From an uncultured Pseudomonadota bacterium (lineage in GTDB: Bacteria > Pseudomonadota > Alphaproteobacteria > Rs-D84): 40,141 nucleotides of DNA. The stretch lies in NCBI GenBank assembly GCA_900313285.1, contig OMQP01000001.1, positions 1-40,141 of the forward strand, in the 5' to 3' direction. Position numbers and translations under genes: made by a program. Numbering within the stretch: the first letter of the stretch is position 1; each line of letters opens with the position of its first letter. Below the pieces are notes generated by a model. That model was not told the DNA's origin and searched no databases. It worked only from the letters and a program-made list of their open reading frames with translations. Of this stretch, positions 23,574 through 32,116 are shown in pieces.

Positions 23574-24875
23574 TTATTTGATTATTTCACCACGCAAACA
23601 AGATTTGTTAGCATCTGTGATTTTTATTTTTTGCAAAGGTGCAATGTCTTCGTTTGGTTTATCAACGATGCATTGTTGCATATATGGTGTACGGAACACA
23701 AGATGGCGACCGGTCTTGTCAACGCTTTCATATAAACAAATCATTTCTTTACCAATGCAAGACATATTGAATTCGCGTTGATTTTCATTTAATTGTAAAT
23801 CGAGTCTTTGCAGGCGAACCGATTTTATTTGTTCGCTGATTTGGTTCGACATTAGTGCTGCTGCTGTATGTGGACGTGGTGAATATTTAAACGAATATGA
23901 ATTTATATATTTGATTTCTCGTGCAATATTTAATGTTTGTTCAAAATCTTCATCGCTTTCATCTGGAAAACCGACAATAAAATCAGATGATATTTGAATG
24001 TCATTACGAACAGATTTTAATTTTTTCACAATAGTTTTATAGGCGTCTATATCATCGGGTCTGTTCATTTTTTTCAAAATACGTGGAGATCCACTTTGGA
24101 TAGGCATATTTAAAAATGGTAATAATTTTGGTTCGGTTCCAAATATTTCAATTAAATCATCTGACATTTCTGTTGGATAACTTGACGTGAAACGTATACG
24201 GCTGATTTCGGGCAGTTTAGCAGTTTCGCGAATTAAATCAGACAGTTTATATAATTTGCCATTTTCATCTGTGTATCTGTATCCATTAACATTTTGCCCA
24301 AGGAAACATATTTCTATCGCACCGGTTTTTGAAGCGTTAATAACATCATTTATAACATCATTAAATGGGCGGGATAATTCACGTCCACGTGTATATGGAA
24401 CAATGCAATATGTACAACAATGATTGCATCCTTCTTGAACTGGAATATATGCAACCAATGGTGTTTTTGTCATTTGTGGTAATTCGTCGAATTTTTCCAA
24501 ACCACCCAAATCAATATTTAATAATTTTGTATCTGGATTTTTTATGATTTCTGGTAATTTATGATAACTTTGTGGACCCAAAACAAAATTCAATTCCGGG
24601 ATTCTGCGAAACGCGTCTGCGCCAGATTCACGTGCAACGCAACCAACAATGCCGAGCAGGGCAGATTCTTTTTTTGCGCGTCTTATTCTGCCCAATGCAG
24701 AATAAACTTTATCAGTTGCCTTGGCACGAACAGAACAGGTATTTAATATAATTAAATCAGCATCACTAACGTTTTCTGTTTGTGTAAAGCCGTGTTTTTC
24801 CAGCATGGCGGCAATTCTTTGTCCGTCATAAACGTTCATTTGGCAACCAAAAGTTTGTATAAAGAATTTCTGCAT
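23574..24875 (-). CDS. miaB: tRNA-2-methylthio-N6-isopentenyladenosine synthase MiaB
   Basis: A 433-residue radical SAM methylthiotransferase that adds a methylthio group to i6A37 of tRNAs reading UNN codons. The N-terminal UPF0004 domain carries three Fe-S cysteines (Cys11, Cys47, Cys79); the radical SAM triad is GCNHCCTYC (Cys150, Cys154, Cys157); a TRAM domain ends the protein. It needs two 4Fe-4S clusters, so it depends on the SUF genes nearby. It is the last gene of the gatB-led minus-strand run, three bases after a 109-residue unknown. Confidence 0.96.
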   Translation of the reverse strand: MQKFFIQTFGCQMNVYDGQRIAAMLEKHGFTQTENVSDADLIILNTCSVRAKATDKVYSALGRIRRAKKESALLGIVGCVARESGADAFRRIPELNFVLGPQSYHKLPEIIKNPDTKLLNIDLGGLEKFDELPQMTKTPLVAYIPVQEGCNHCCTYCIVPYTRGRELSRPFNDVINDVINASKTGAIEICFLGQNVNGYRYTDENGKLYKLSDLIRETAKLPEISRIRFTSSYPTEMSDDLIEIFGTEPKLLPFLNMPIQSGSPRILKKMNRPDDIDAYKTIVKKLKSVRNDIQISSDFIVGFPDESDEDFEQTLNIAREIKYINSYSFKYSPRPHTAAALMSNQISEQIKSVRLQRLDLQLNENQREFNMSCIGKEMICLYESVDKTGRHLVFRTPYMQQCIVDKPNEDIAPLQKIKITDANKSCLRGEIIK

Positions 24876-24878
24876 TTT

Positions 24879-25208
24879 TTATTTGCTTTTATATCTGTTA
24901 AATATTGTTTGTTTGTTAAATAGTTTTATTTTATTAAAACGCTTTATATCAATGTTTTTTGGAACATAGTGTTTAATTTTTTTTGTCGGTATTATTGGCT
25001 CTTCTATTGGATGGACAACAATTTCACAAGGTTTTATTTGCTCAAAAACTTTTCTTGCCGCTTCTTCCAAATTTTCTTTTTGTATTACAAGATTTGCACA
25101 ATTTATATCGGATGTTAGCTCTATGTGATTTAAGGATAAAACATGCATTATTTTATTCCGTATCATATAATCTATGTCTGGTGAAATAAAAACGATAATA
25201 TTCTGCAT
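24879..25208 (-). CDS. Unknown 109-aa protein between gatB and miaB
   Basis: I do not recognise this protein. It starts MQNIIVFISPDIDYMIRNKI with a beta-alpha-beta look, has an acidic middle (QKENLEEAARKVFEQI), a proline-isoleucine stretch (EEPIIPTKKI) and a very basic tail (FNKQTIFNRYKSK). There is no signal peptide or membrane helix, so it is probably cytosolic and perhaps binds nucleic acid. It lies three bases from genes on both sides within a five-gene operon, which supports real coding. Confidence 0.65.
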   Translation of the reverse strand: MQNIIVFISPDIDYMIRNKIMHVLSLNHIELTSDINCANLVIQKENLEEAARKVFEQIKPCEIVVHPIEEPIIPTKKIKHYVPKNIDIKRFNKIKLFNKQTIFNRYKSK

Positions 25209-25211
25209 TTC

Positions 25212-25379
25212 TTATTTTTGTCTTGTATTTGTTTTGTGTTGTCTTTGTTTTGTTTGAGCGATTGCCTTGTTATAAGCTTTTACGTGTTTTTGTTTCAAAA
25301 TTTTTTCATCATGTATTTCAACAGTGCCATATACAACACCAGTTACATGATTATCTTCGACAATAGTTATTATTTGCAT
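25212..25379 (-). CDS. Small basic protein of unknown function (55 aa)
   Basis: A 55-codon ORF with an AAGGAT site seven bases before its ATG. The N-terminal half is beta-like (MQIITIVEDNHVTGVVYGTV); the C-terminal half is a Lys/Gln/Thr-rich basic tail (AIAQTKQRQHKTNTRQK). It is flanked at 10 bp and 3 bp by other small ORFs on the same strand. No family is recognised. Confidence 0.6.
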   Translation of the reverse strand: MQIITIVEDNHVTGVVYGTVEIHDEKILKQKHVKAYNKAIAQTKQRQHKTNTRQK

Positions 25380-25389
25380 TTGTTTATCC

Positions 25390-25572
25390 TTATTTATGTT
25401 TTGTTCTAACTGTTTTTCTTATTTGTTGATATTGTCTGGCGCGTGCCTTGGTATAATTATCGTGCAAAGATTTATATTGTTTATTCTTCGCTGAATTATC
25501 AATCTTTGCGAGCGCAGAAAAACGCATCATTTCACGATTTATTAACATAAGGGCATGAACCATATCTTTCAT
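25390..25572 (-). CDS. Small basic helical protein of unknown function (60 aa)
   Basis: A 60-residue, probably all-helical protein (VHALMLINREMMRFSALAKI) with a strongly basic end (ARARQYQQIRKTVRTKHK). It begins three bases after the gatB stop, so it is probably translated by coupling. No domain is recognised. Composition suggests RNA or ribosome binding, but this is a guess. Confidence 0.6.
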   Translation of the reverse strand: MKDMVHALMLINREMMRFSALAKIDNSAKNKQYKSLHDNYTKARARQYQQIRKTVRTKHK

Positions 25573-25575
25573 ATA

Positions 25576-27102
25576 TTATCCCAATTTTTGTTTTAATAAA
25601 TCGCTTACCATTGCAGGGTTGGCCTGGCCGTGTGTCGCCTTCATAACATTACCAACAAAGAATCCAAGTAATCCAACTTTGCCAGATTTATACTGTTCAA
25701 CCTGGGACGGATTATTTTTGATAACTTCATCAACAGCGCTTTCAATCGCTCCAGTGTCGGTAATTTGTTTCATACCATATTTATCGGCAATTTCATGAAT
25801 TGTGCCACGTTCGCCATCCAACATTTTGATAAATATTTCTTTGGCTTGTTTACCGTTGATTTCGTTTGCAGCAATCATATCGACCAATTCAGAAATATTT
25901 TCTGGGGTAATAATACGTGGAGCATCAGGATCTGTATTTTCTTTGATTTCATTTGTGATATCAAAGTTTTCAGGATGTGCAAACAATTCAGAAATCATCC
26001 AATTCGCAATTGGTTTTGCACGTTCTTTTTTACCATCAACAGCAGTATCATACCATTTTGAAATATCTGTTGTTTCTGTTAAGCGATTTGCATCATATTC
26101 TGATAAACAGTATTCGTTGATGTATCTTGCACGTGTTGCAGATGGCAATTCTGGCATTGTTTTACGAATGCGTTCAATTTCTTCATCAGTAATTTCCAAT
26201 TCCAATAAATCTGGATCTGGAAAATAACGATAATCAAGGGCATCTTCTTTGCTGCGCATGACAGTGGTTATTCCTTCATCTGGTAAATAACGCATCGTAT
26301 TGCGTTCAATTATTCCACCGTTTTCAAGTATTTCTATTTGACGTTTTGCTTCGTATTCAATTGCGGCCTTGATAAATTTAAACGAAACCATGTTTTTGAT
26401 TTCACAACGTTCGTTAAAGTATGTTGCACCAACTGGACGAACAGATACGTTTACGTCAGCACGCATAGAGCCTTCTTCCATATTTGCTTTTGAAACACCC
26501 AGTGCACGTGCAATTTCGCGGACTTCACGTAAGTATCTTTCTGCTTCATCAGGGGATGTTATATATGAATTATTTTCATTATTCTTAACATCTATAAAAT
26601 TTACTATTTCTAATAAAGCAACACCAGTACGGTTGTAATCTGCCATAGATTTTGTTGGATGCATATCATGTTTTAATTTGCCGGCATCTTGTTCCAAATG
26701 TGCACGTTCAATTAAAATCTTTTTTGGATTACCGTCATCCCCGATAATTTCAATCCAACCACGTCCAACAACAGGTGGTTCTTCAACAGGTTGTGAAATC
26801 TGATACCCCTGGGGCAGGTCAGGGTAAAAATACTGTTTACGGGCAAATTTAGAATGTTTTGAAATTTCTGCGTTTATTCCTAAACCAAATTTAATTGCTT
26901 GTTCAACACAGTGTTTATTTAAAACTGGCAACATTCCTGGCATTGCAACGTCAACCATGCAAGCCTGGGTGTTTGGGGCAATTGTTGGATTATAGTTTGC
27001 TGATGCGCCGCTGAATAATTTCGAATTAGAAAGAACCTCTATGTGTATTTCTAATGCTATAACTAATTCCCAATCTGTTGTTTTGCCTTTTATCGTAAAC
27101 AT
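25576..27102 (-). CDS. gatB: Glutamyl/aspartyl-tRNA amidotransferase subunit B
   Basis: A 508-residue GatB. The cradle domain begins WELVIALEIHIEVLS and carries the metal-site region and the block QKYFYPDLPQGYQISQ (here KQYFYPDLPQGYQISQ); the C-terminal YqeY-like tail domain (about 360-508) binds tRNA. GatB activates and, with GatA-derived ammonia, amidates Glu-tRNA-Gln or Asp-tRNA-Asn. It is separated from gatA by about 160 bp that hold an opposite-strand tRNA-Phe. AAGGA lies nine bases before the ATG. Confidence 0.96.
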   Translation of the reverse strand: MFTIKGKTTDWELVIALEIHIEVLSNSKLFSGASANYNPTIAPNTQACMVDVAMPGMLPVLNKHCVEQAIKFGLGINAEISKHSKFARKQYFYPDLPQGYQISQPVEEPPVVGRGWIEIIGDDGNPKKILIERAHLEQDAGKLKHDMHPTKSMADYNRTGVALLEIVNFIDVKNNENNSYITSPDEAERYLREVREIARALGVSKANMEEGSMRADVNVSVRPVGATYFNERCEIKNMVSFKFIKAAIEYEAKRQIEILENGGIIERNTMRYLPDEGITTVMRSKEDALDYRYFPDPDLLELEITDEEIERIRKTMPELPSATRARYINEYCLSEYDANRLTETTDISKWYDTAVDGKKERAKPIANWMISELFAHPENFDITNEIKENTDPDAPRIITPENISELVDMIAANEINGKQAKEIFIKMLDGERGTIHEIADKYGMKQITDTGAIESAVDEVIKNNPSQVEQYKSGKVGLLGFFVGNVMKATHGQANPAMVSDLLKQKLG

Positions 27103-27114
27103 TTTTATTTTTCC

Positions 27115-27143
27115 TTGCTTTTTGTTTTTTTATACTATATTAT
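27115..27143 (+). promoter_or_regulatory. Promoter of tRNA-Phe
   Basis: TTGCTT (27115-27120), 17-bp spacer, TATTAT (27138-27143), 13 bp upstream of the tRNA. It lies inside the leader region of gatB on the other strand. Confidence 0.6.
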
Positions 27144-27156
27144 GTCCCTCACGGAT

Positions 27157-27232
27157 GGCTAGATAGCTCAGTTGGTAGAGCAAGGGACTGAAAATCCCTG
27201 TGTCAGTAGTTCGATTCTACTTCTAGCCACCA
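27157..27232 (+). tRNA. tRNA-Phe (GAA)
   Basis: A full 76-nt cloverleaf with encoded CCA. The acceptor GGCTAGA pairs with TCTAGCC; the D-arm is AGCTCAGTTGGTAGAGC; the anticodon stem GGGA/TCCC holds a loop with anticodon GAA; the T-loop is TTCGATT. A T-run follows directly after the CCA. It lies on the plus strand between the minus-strand gatA and gatB. Confidence 0.96.
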
Positions 27233-27263
27233 TTTTTTTTACCAACTTTTTTTTAATCATTTT

Positions 27264-28733
27264 TTATTCACCCATAACAGACGTTGGACGATTATCTATT
27301 GCTGCAGCGGTTTCTATATGTTTTGCCAATTGCAAAACCTGCATATCTGCAAATCTTGGTCCAACAACTTGCATCCCGAGTGGTAAACCGTTTGTGGCCA
27401 AACCACATGGAACAGAAACCGATGGTATACCAGCCAAATTCATTGCAACTGTGAATAAATCAAGTGCATAGTATTCAAGTGGTGTTAAATCTGAATCCAA
27501 TGGCATTGCTGTTCCGGCAGATGACGGACAAATAATCAAATCACATTGTTCAAATGCAGATTTAAAACTGTCTGCAATCATACGACGAACGCGTGCCGCT
27601 TGCATGAAATATACTTCATAAGATTCACTTGATAATACTGCCGTACCAATAATCATACGACGTTGAACTTCTTCGCCAAAACCGGCAGCGCGTGTCTTTT
27701 TATATGTATCAATTAAATCTTCGCCTTCGACGCGCAGACCATATTTCATACCATCATAACGTGCCAGGTTTGAAGAAGCTTCTGCAGGGGCGATAATATA
27801 ATATGCCGCCAATGCGTCCAAGATATTTGGAATAGATACTTCGACAATTTCGGCACCCATAGATTTCAAATCTGAGATTCGTTTTTCAAACAGATTTTTC
27901 ATGTCGTCCGAAATTTTCACAGAATTAAATTCTTTGATGATACCAACACGTAATTTTTTGCCATCACCCAAAATAGGTTGTAAATTACCATCGCTTTCAA
28001 AGCATGCCTTTGGTGAAGATGTTGAATCTTTTGGATCATGTCCAGCCATTGCTGATAACATCAACGCAGCGTCTTCAACGGTACGTGCAATTGGACCCGG
28101 TGTGTCCAAACTGGATGCAAAAGCAACACACCCCCAACGTGAACATAAACCATATGTTGGTTTCATACCAACCAAACCAGTCATTGCAGATGGAAAACGA
28201 ATTGAACCACCTGTATCTGTTCCAGTTGCCGCAATTGCAAGACCACCGGCAACAGCACTGGTTGAACCACCAGATGAACCACCAGCGGTTAATCTTTTTT
28301 CCATTTGCCATGGATTAACAGGGGCACCAAAGAAAGATGTCTTTGAAAATGTTCCCATTGCAAATTCATCCAGGTTTGCCTTGCCCAATAAAACTGTTCC
28401 GGCATCAATTAATTTTTGTGAAATGGTTGATTCGTATTCTGGAACAAAGTTTTCAAGCATACGCGATGCAGCGGTAGTGCGAATGCCACGTGTTGCAAAT
28501 AAATCTTTCATTGCAATTGGCATACCGTCCAATGGTAATGCAGAGCCATTTGCATAACGTTCGTCAGATTCTGTCGCGTCTTTCAAAGCACGTTCAGGTG
28601 TTGTTGTAATATAACAATTTAAATCTTTGCCAAATTTTTCAATACGGTCAAGATATGCACGTGTTAATTCTGTTACAGAAATTTCACGTGATTTCAATTT
28701 TTGTAAAGCTTCTTTAATTGTTAAATTTATCAT
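27264..28733 (-). CDS. gatA: Glutamyl/aspartyl-tRNA amidotransferase subunit A
   Basis: A 489-residue amidase-signature enzyme that frees ammonia from glutamine for GatB. The catalytic triad is visible: Lys76 (MPIAMKDLF), the cis-serine Ser153 in GGSSGGS (151-157), and nucleophile Ser177 in GTDTGGSIRF. It follows gatC by 15 bp. Together with GatB this shows indirect formation of Gln-tRNA and/or Asn-tRNA. Confidence 0.97.
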   Translation of the reverse strand: MINLTIKEALQKLKSREISVTELTRAYLDRIEKFGKDLNCYITTTPERALKDATESDERYANGSALPLDGMPIAMKDLFATRGIRTTAASRMLENFVPEYESTISQKLIDAGTVLLGKANLDEFAMGTFSKTSFFGAPVNPWQMEKRLTAGGSSGGSTSAVAGGLAIAATGTDTGGSIRFPSAMTGLVGMKPTYGLCSRWGCVAFASSLDTPGPIARTVEDAALMLSAMAGHDPKDSTSSPKACFESDGNLQPILGDGKKLRVGIIKEFNSVKISDDMKNLFEKRISDLKSMGAEIVEVSIPNILDALAAYYIIAPAEASSNLARYDGMKYGLRVEGEDLIDTYKKTRAAGFGEEVQRRMIIGTAVLSSESYEVYFMQAARVRRMIADSFKSAFEQCDLIICPSSAGTAMPLDSDLTPLEYYALDLFTVAMNLAGIPSVSVPCGLATNGLPLGMQVVGPRFADMQVLQLAKHIETAAAIDNRPTSVMGE

Positions 28734-28748
28734 ATCTTCAACCTTTCT

Positions 28749-29042
28749 TTATTCATCCATAACTTTTGGTACCGCAAAATAACCACGTGATGCACCAGTG
28801 GTATCTGGATCGTTAGCCAATATTTTATCGCGCATATTTGGTTCGGTTACAACGTCTTCTCGCAATGGTAATTTATGTTCGGCCGGACTTAACATAGGTG
28901 ATACACCGGTTGTGTCAATCTTTTGTAATTTGTCCAACCATTCAATAACACCGTCAATGTTCATTTTTTCCAATTTTTCATCAGATATTTCAATTCTGAT
29001 TAAATCTGCGAATTTTTGTAATTGTTGCTTGCTAAATGCCAT
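28749..29042 (-). CDS. gatC: Glutamyl/aspartyl-tRNA amidotransferase subunit C
   Basis: A 97-residue GatC, the belt protein that stabilises the GatA-GatB contact. It has the usual N-terminal helix (LQKFADLIRIEISDEKLEKM), the TGVSPMLSP linker and the LREDVVTE block. It leads the gatCA unit; AGGAT precedes the ATG. It diverges from ruvX with a 38-bp gap. Confidence 0.94.
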   Translation of the reverse strand: MAFSKQQLQKFADLIRIEISDEKLEKMNIDGVIEWLDKLQKIDTTGVSPMLSPAEHKLPLREDVVTEPNMRDKILANDPDTTGASRGYFAVPKVMDE

Positions 29043-29080
29043 TTTGAATCCTATTATTTAAAAACATAAAGGATTATACA

Positions 29081-29527
29081 ATGATTTTATCTGATTACAA
29101 GGATTTTCCGCGCGCTGGGCGAATTTTAGGTCTTGATTGGGGATTGCGTCGTTGTGGGGTTGCAGTGTCAGATGAAAATCGTGGTTTTACTTTTGCTAGA
29201 CCCCAACTTTATATCAAATCTCAAGATGATTTAATTCAAAATGTCTTAGAGATTATAAACGAAGATAAAATATCTGGGATTGTGGTTGGATTGCCACTTC
29301 ATGCGGACGGAACAGATTCAGAAACAACAATGATGGTTCGTGAATTTGTTAAATCTTTGTCAGAAAAAACGTCATTACCAATAATCTTTATTGAAGAAAA
29401 CCTGACCAGCAGTGCCGCCCAGGAAGAAATAGGGCGCAAAAGCATACAAAAAATCAAGGCAGAATTAGATTCTGTATCAGCCAAGATTATTCTTGAAAAT
29501 GCGATTGCTGTCTTAAAGCGTATTTAA
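29081..29527 (+). CDS. ruvX: Holliday-junction resolvase-like protein RuvX/YqgF
   Basis: A 148-residue RNase H-fold protein with RILGLDWGLRRCGVAVSD (catalytic Asp), GIVVGLPLHADGT, FIEENLTSSAAQEE and the final Asp/Ala block DSVSAKIILENA. YqgF is implicated in 16S rRNA 5'-end maturation and possibly resolution of recombination intermediates. AAGGA lies upstream of the start. Its last bases overlap the convergent permease gene by four. Confidence 0.92.
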   Translation: MILSDYKDFPRAGRILGLDWGLRRCGVAVSDENRGFTFARPQLYIKSQDDLIQNVLEIINEDKISGIVVGLPLHADGTDSETTMMVREFVKSLSEKTSLPIIFIEENLTSSAAQEEIGRKSIQKIKAELDSVSAKIILENAIAVLKRI

Positions 29528-30570
29528 TCACTTTGTGTTTCGTCCGGAATTTTACCATCTGTTGACAGCAATGTCGCAATCCAACGCGTAGATTCAAATT
29601 GCGCGGTGGTGATGTAAACTGCTGCCAATATAGGAACACTGAAAAACATTCCTGCTGCACCCCAGATCATTCCCCAGAAAACCAAATTGATTAATATAGC
29701 CAATGTTGAAATATTTAACGTTTTCCCGGTTAATTTTGGGTCAATGATATTTCCAAACACAACTTCAATACTAATCAAAGAAATTGCTGTGAATAAAGAT
29801 AAATGCCACGTGTCACCACTTATCAAAGCATATGTAATGGGCAGGGCGCATGCAAGAATAGAACCAATCGTCGGAATGTAATTAAGAATAAAGATAATAA
29901 ACGCCCACACGCTTGCATATTCAAGACCGATGATACTTAATAATATGTATGCACTTAATCCTGTCGCAGCAGAAATAAACGTTTTTGTGAATAAATATTT
30001 TTTCATATTTTCGTCAATGCTGTTTAAAATGTAACGTAATTTTTTAGATTTTGGTTTCGATAACGGCATTGCATCTATTTTTTTGTTAAACGAACTTTGT
30101 TCAATAAACATGAATATTAAATAAATCAAAACCATACCTGTAGATGTTGCAAGTCCCGCCAATGATGATCCAATATATCCGGCGATTTGCGGCAAACTTG
30201 GTATTGAATCAATGTCTATATCAAAACCTATTTTGTCGGACAAGAAATTGCTAAATGCTAACAGTTTGTTCTGTAAAACAGGTGTTGCATGATAAAGTTC
30301 TATTAACATTGGTTTTATTTGTGTCGCGAATAAATATATGACGAAACCAACCGTTAAAAAAGCAAGTAATATTGATAAAAAGGTGTACATGCGTCCAGGT
30401 ATTCTGCAGACACCAGAATATGTTTTATAACATGGCATTATTTTGCGATAATATGCAGCTATAGCATTCAATAAATACCATAAAAAGGTTGCAAACAATA
30501 GTGGAATAAATATTGAACGTCCAATCCATAAACAAAATATCAGTGCAATAAAGAATACCAGGTTATGCAT
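29524..30570 (-). CDS. AI-2E-family (PerM-like) membrane permease
   Basis: A 348-residue membrane protein with about seven to eight helices. Family blocks: ILNYIPTIGSILACALPITY and the downstream GKTLNISTLAILINLVFWG...IWGAAGMFFSVPILA. Members include quorum-signal exporter TqsA and Na+/H+ antiporters, so the substrate here is open. It is last in the suf-linked minus-strand run, 18 bp after the 274-residue membrane protein. Confidence 0.88.
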   Translation of the reverse strand: MHNLVFFIALIFCLWIGRSIFIPLLFATFLWYLLNAIAAYYRKIMPCYKTYSGVCRIPGRMYTFLSILLAFLTVGFVIYLFATQIKPMLIELYHATPVLQNKLLAFSNFLSDKIGFDIDIDSIPSLPQIAGYIGSSLAGLATSTGMVLIYLIFMFIEQSSFNKKIDAMPLSKPKSKKLRYILNSIDENMKKYLFTKTFISAATGLSAYILLSIIGLEYASVWAFIIFILNYIPTIGSILACALPITYALISGDTWHLSLFTAISLISIEVVFGNIIDPKLTGKTLNISTLAILINLVFWGMIWGAAGMFFSVPILAAVYITTAQFESTRWIATLLSTDGKIPDETQSD

Positions 30571-30588
30571 ATTTAACCCCTTTGGTTG

Positions 30589-31413
30589 TTAAATTAACAG
30601 TGACAAAACTGCCATAATAATTGCAATGTTTATACCAACAGCGGTTAATGCGTATCCGTTGTTAATATTTTTTACAAAATCAGATTTATGTTTTATGTAC
30701 CATAATGTGTAAATAACAAGCAAAGACAAAGTTAACAGCATTGTTGAAACACCAGCAAAACTTGTTTTGAATAACAGTATCAACAAAAATACTAATAAAG
30801 TGTTATTAAAATCATTTAATATCCATTTGTTTAATTTTGAATACCAAGCGGATTTTATTTGTAAATTTGATTTGTTTGATTTTTCAGCAAGTAAATATCC
30901 TGGTGTCCACAACATAAAGAAGGCAAAAGGCATGGATAAAATAATCTTCCATGTGGATATACCCATTTCACGACAGCGTTTGTATTTCGCATAAATACCA
31001 GATATTGCAATACCAGATAAATATAAACCTGAAAAAATAAGAGCTGTCATTCCAGTTATGACTATAGCCGGATGCGTTGCGTATAACCATAATGCCTGTG
31101 TTTGTGCGTCAGGGCCATGTGGCACAAATAGAATAAGTAAAGAAAATATTATAGATATAAAGGCTCCACCGTTTACTATGGCAACAAAATCATTCCTGTA
31201 CATTTTATCATGTGGTAATTTTTTTATCGTGTAATAGACAGAAAAAATGAAAGATAAAATAAACATAATTGCCAAAGGTGCAGAAGATTCAATTGGCACG
31301 AACATGGATATTATTGAATGAATAACACTGAATATCAAACCCAATCCAACAAATATAAAAGTAAATAAAATTGGTTTGTTAAAAAGCCATTGTTTTAATT
31401 GATTGTTTTTCAT
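30589..31413 (-). CDS. Unknown polytopic membrane protein in the sufD position
   Basis: A membrane protein of 274 residues with about seven to eight helices, for example ILFTFIFVGLGLIFSVIHSI and IVITGMTALIFSGLYLSGIA. I do not recognise a family. ATG 31413 is favoured because AAGGA lies seven bases upstream; an in-frame ATG at 31434 would add seven residues (MKKKEKK). It directly follows sufC, where SufD would usually be, but has no SufD features. It may be a passenger gene or a SUF-linked membrane factor. Confidence 0.75.
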   Translation of the reverse strand: MKNNQLKQWLFNKPILFTFIFVGLGLIFSVIHSIISMFVPIESSAPLAIMFILSFIFSVYYTIKKLPHDKMYRNDFVAIVNGGAFISIIFSLLILFVPHGPDAQTQALWLYATHPAIVITGMTALIFSGLYLSGIAISGIYAKYKRCREMGISTWKIILSMPFAFFMLWTPGYLLAEKSNKSNLQIKSAWYSKLNKWILNDFNNTLLVFLLILLFKTSFAGVSTMLLTLSLLVIYTLWYIKHKSDFVKNINNGYALTAVGINIAIIMAVLSLLI

Positions 31414-31434
31414 TTTCTTTTCCTTTTTCTTCAT

Positions 31435-32112
31435 CTATTTTACCACAATTTCGCCATTATCTAAAGTGGTTGTTTGTGTTATGTTAATATTGTTAGCAAA
31501 ACCATCCTGGTGAGAAACAAATAAAAATGTTGTCTTTTTCATTTCGTTTATTGTTTCTATGATTTGTTTTTGGACATCTTTATCAGCGCCAGAATCTGGT
31601 TCATCTAACATTGCAAATTTTGGTTGTGTTAAAACAAGTCGCAATAACATTATGCGTTTTCGTTCCCCACCAGAAAAACCAACGTTTACATAACGGTTTA
31701 ACCAATCTTTAGGTATATTTAATTGTTCGCGTGCAGATTCTAATTTTTCAAGAAATTCACCCATAGATAAATCTTTGCCGGTTTCAAAATGTTTATGTGC
31801 AATCATAGAATGTTTTAAAAAACTTAATACGGTAAGTCCAGGAATTTCAGGAACATTTTGTCCGCCTAAGAACATTCCTAATAATGCACGCGTTGTTGCA
31901 GTTTCAGTTGTGATATCTTTGCCATCTAATATAATTTTACCAGAATCTATATTATAATTTTTATCGCCGGCGATAGTGTTTATCAAAGTTGATTTTCCAG
32001 AACCGTTATGACCAATCAATCTGTGACGTGCGCCATCTTTTATTACCATATTAATATTTTTTAATAATGGTTTGTCGTCTAAAGATACACAAAGATTTTT
32101 TATTTCAAGCAT
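31435..32112 (-). CDS. sufC: Fe-S assembly ATPase SufC
   Basis: A 225-residue ABC-type ATPase. Walker A is GHNGSGKST (34-42), the signature is FSGGERKR, Walker B is FAMLDEPDSGAD, and the switch His is in FVSHQDG. SufC powers the SufB scaffold for de novo Fe-S cluster assembly. It is somewhat shorter than E. coli SufC (248). It lies four bases after sufB. Its usual second partner SufD is not seen in the window. Confidence 0.95.
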   Translation of the reverse strand: MLEIKNLCVSLDDKPLLKNINMVIKDGARHRLIGHNGSGKSTLINTIAGDKNYNIDSGKIILDGKDITTETATTRALLGMFLGGQNVPEIPGLTVLSFLKHSMIAHKHFETGKDLSMGEFLEKLESAREQLNIPKDWLNRYVNVGFSGGERKRIMLLRLVLTQPKFAMLDEPDSGADKDVQKQIIETINEMKKTTFLFVSHQDGFANNINITQTTTLDNGEIVVK

Positions 32113-32116
32113 GTTT

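Noticed and set aside
27784..28557. Long open frames on the plus strand opposite gatA
   Set aside because: They are shadow frames of gatA; the opposite-strand protein has all catalytic motifs.
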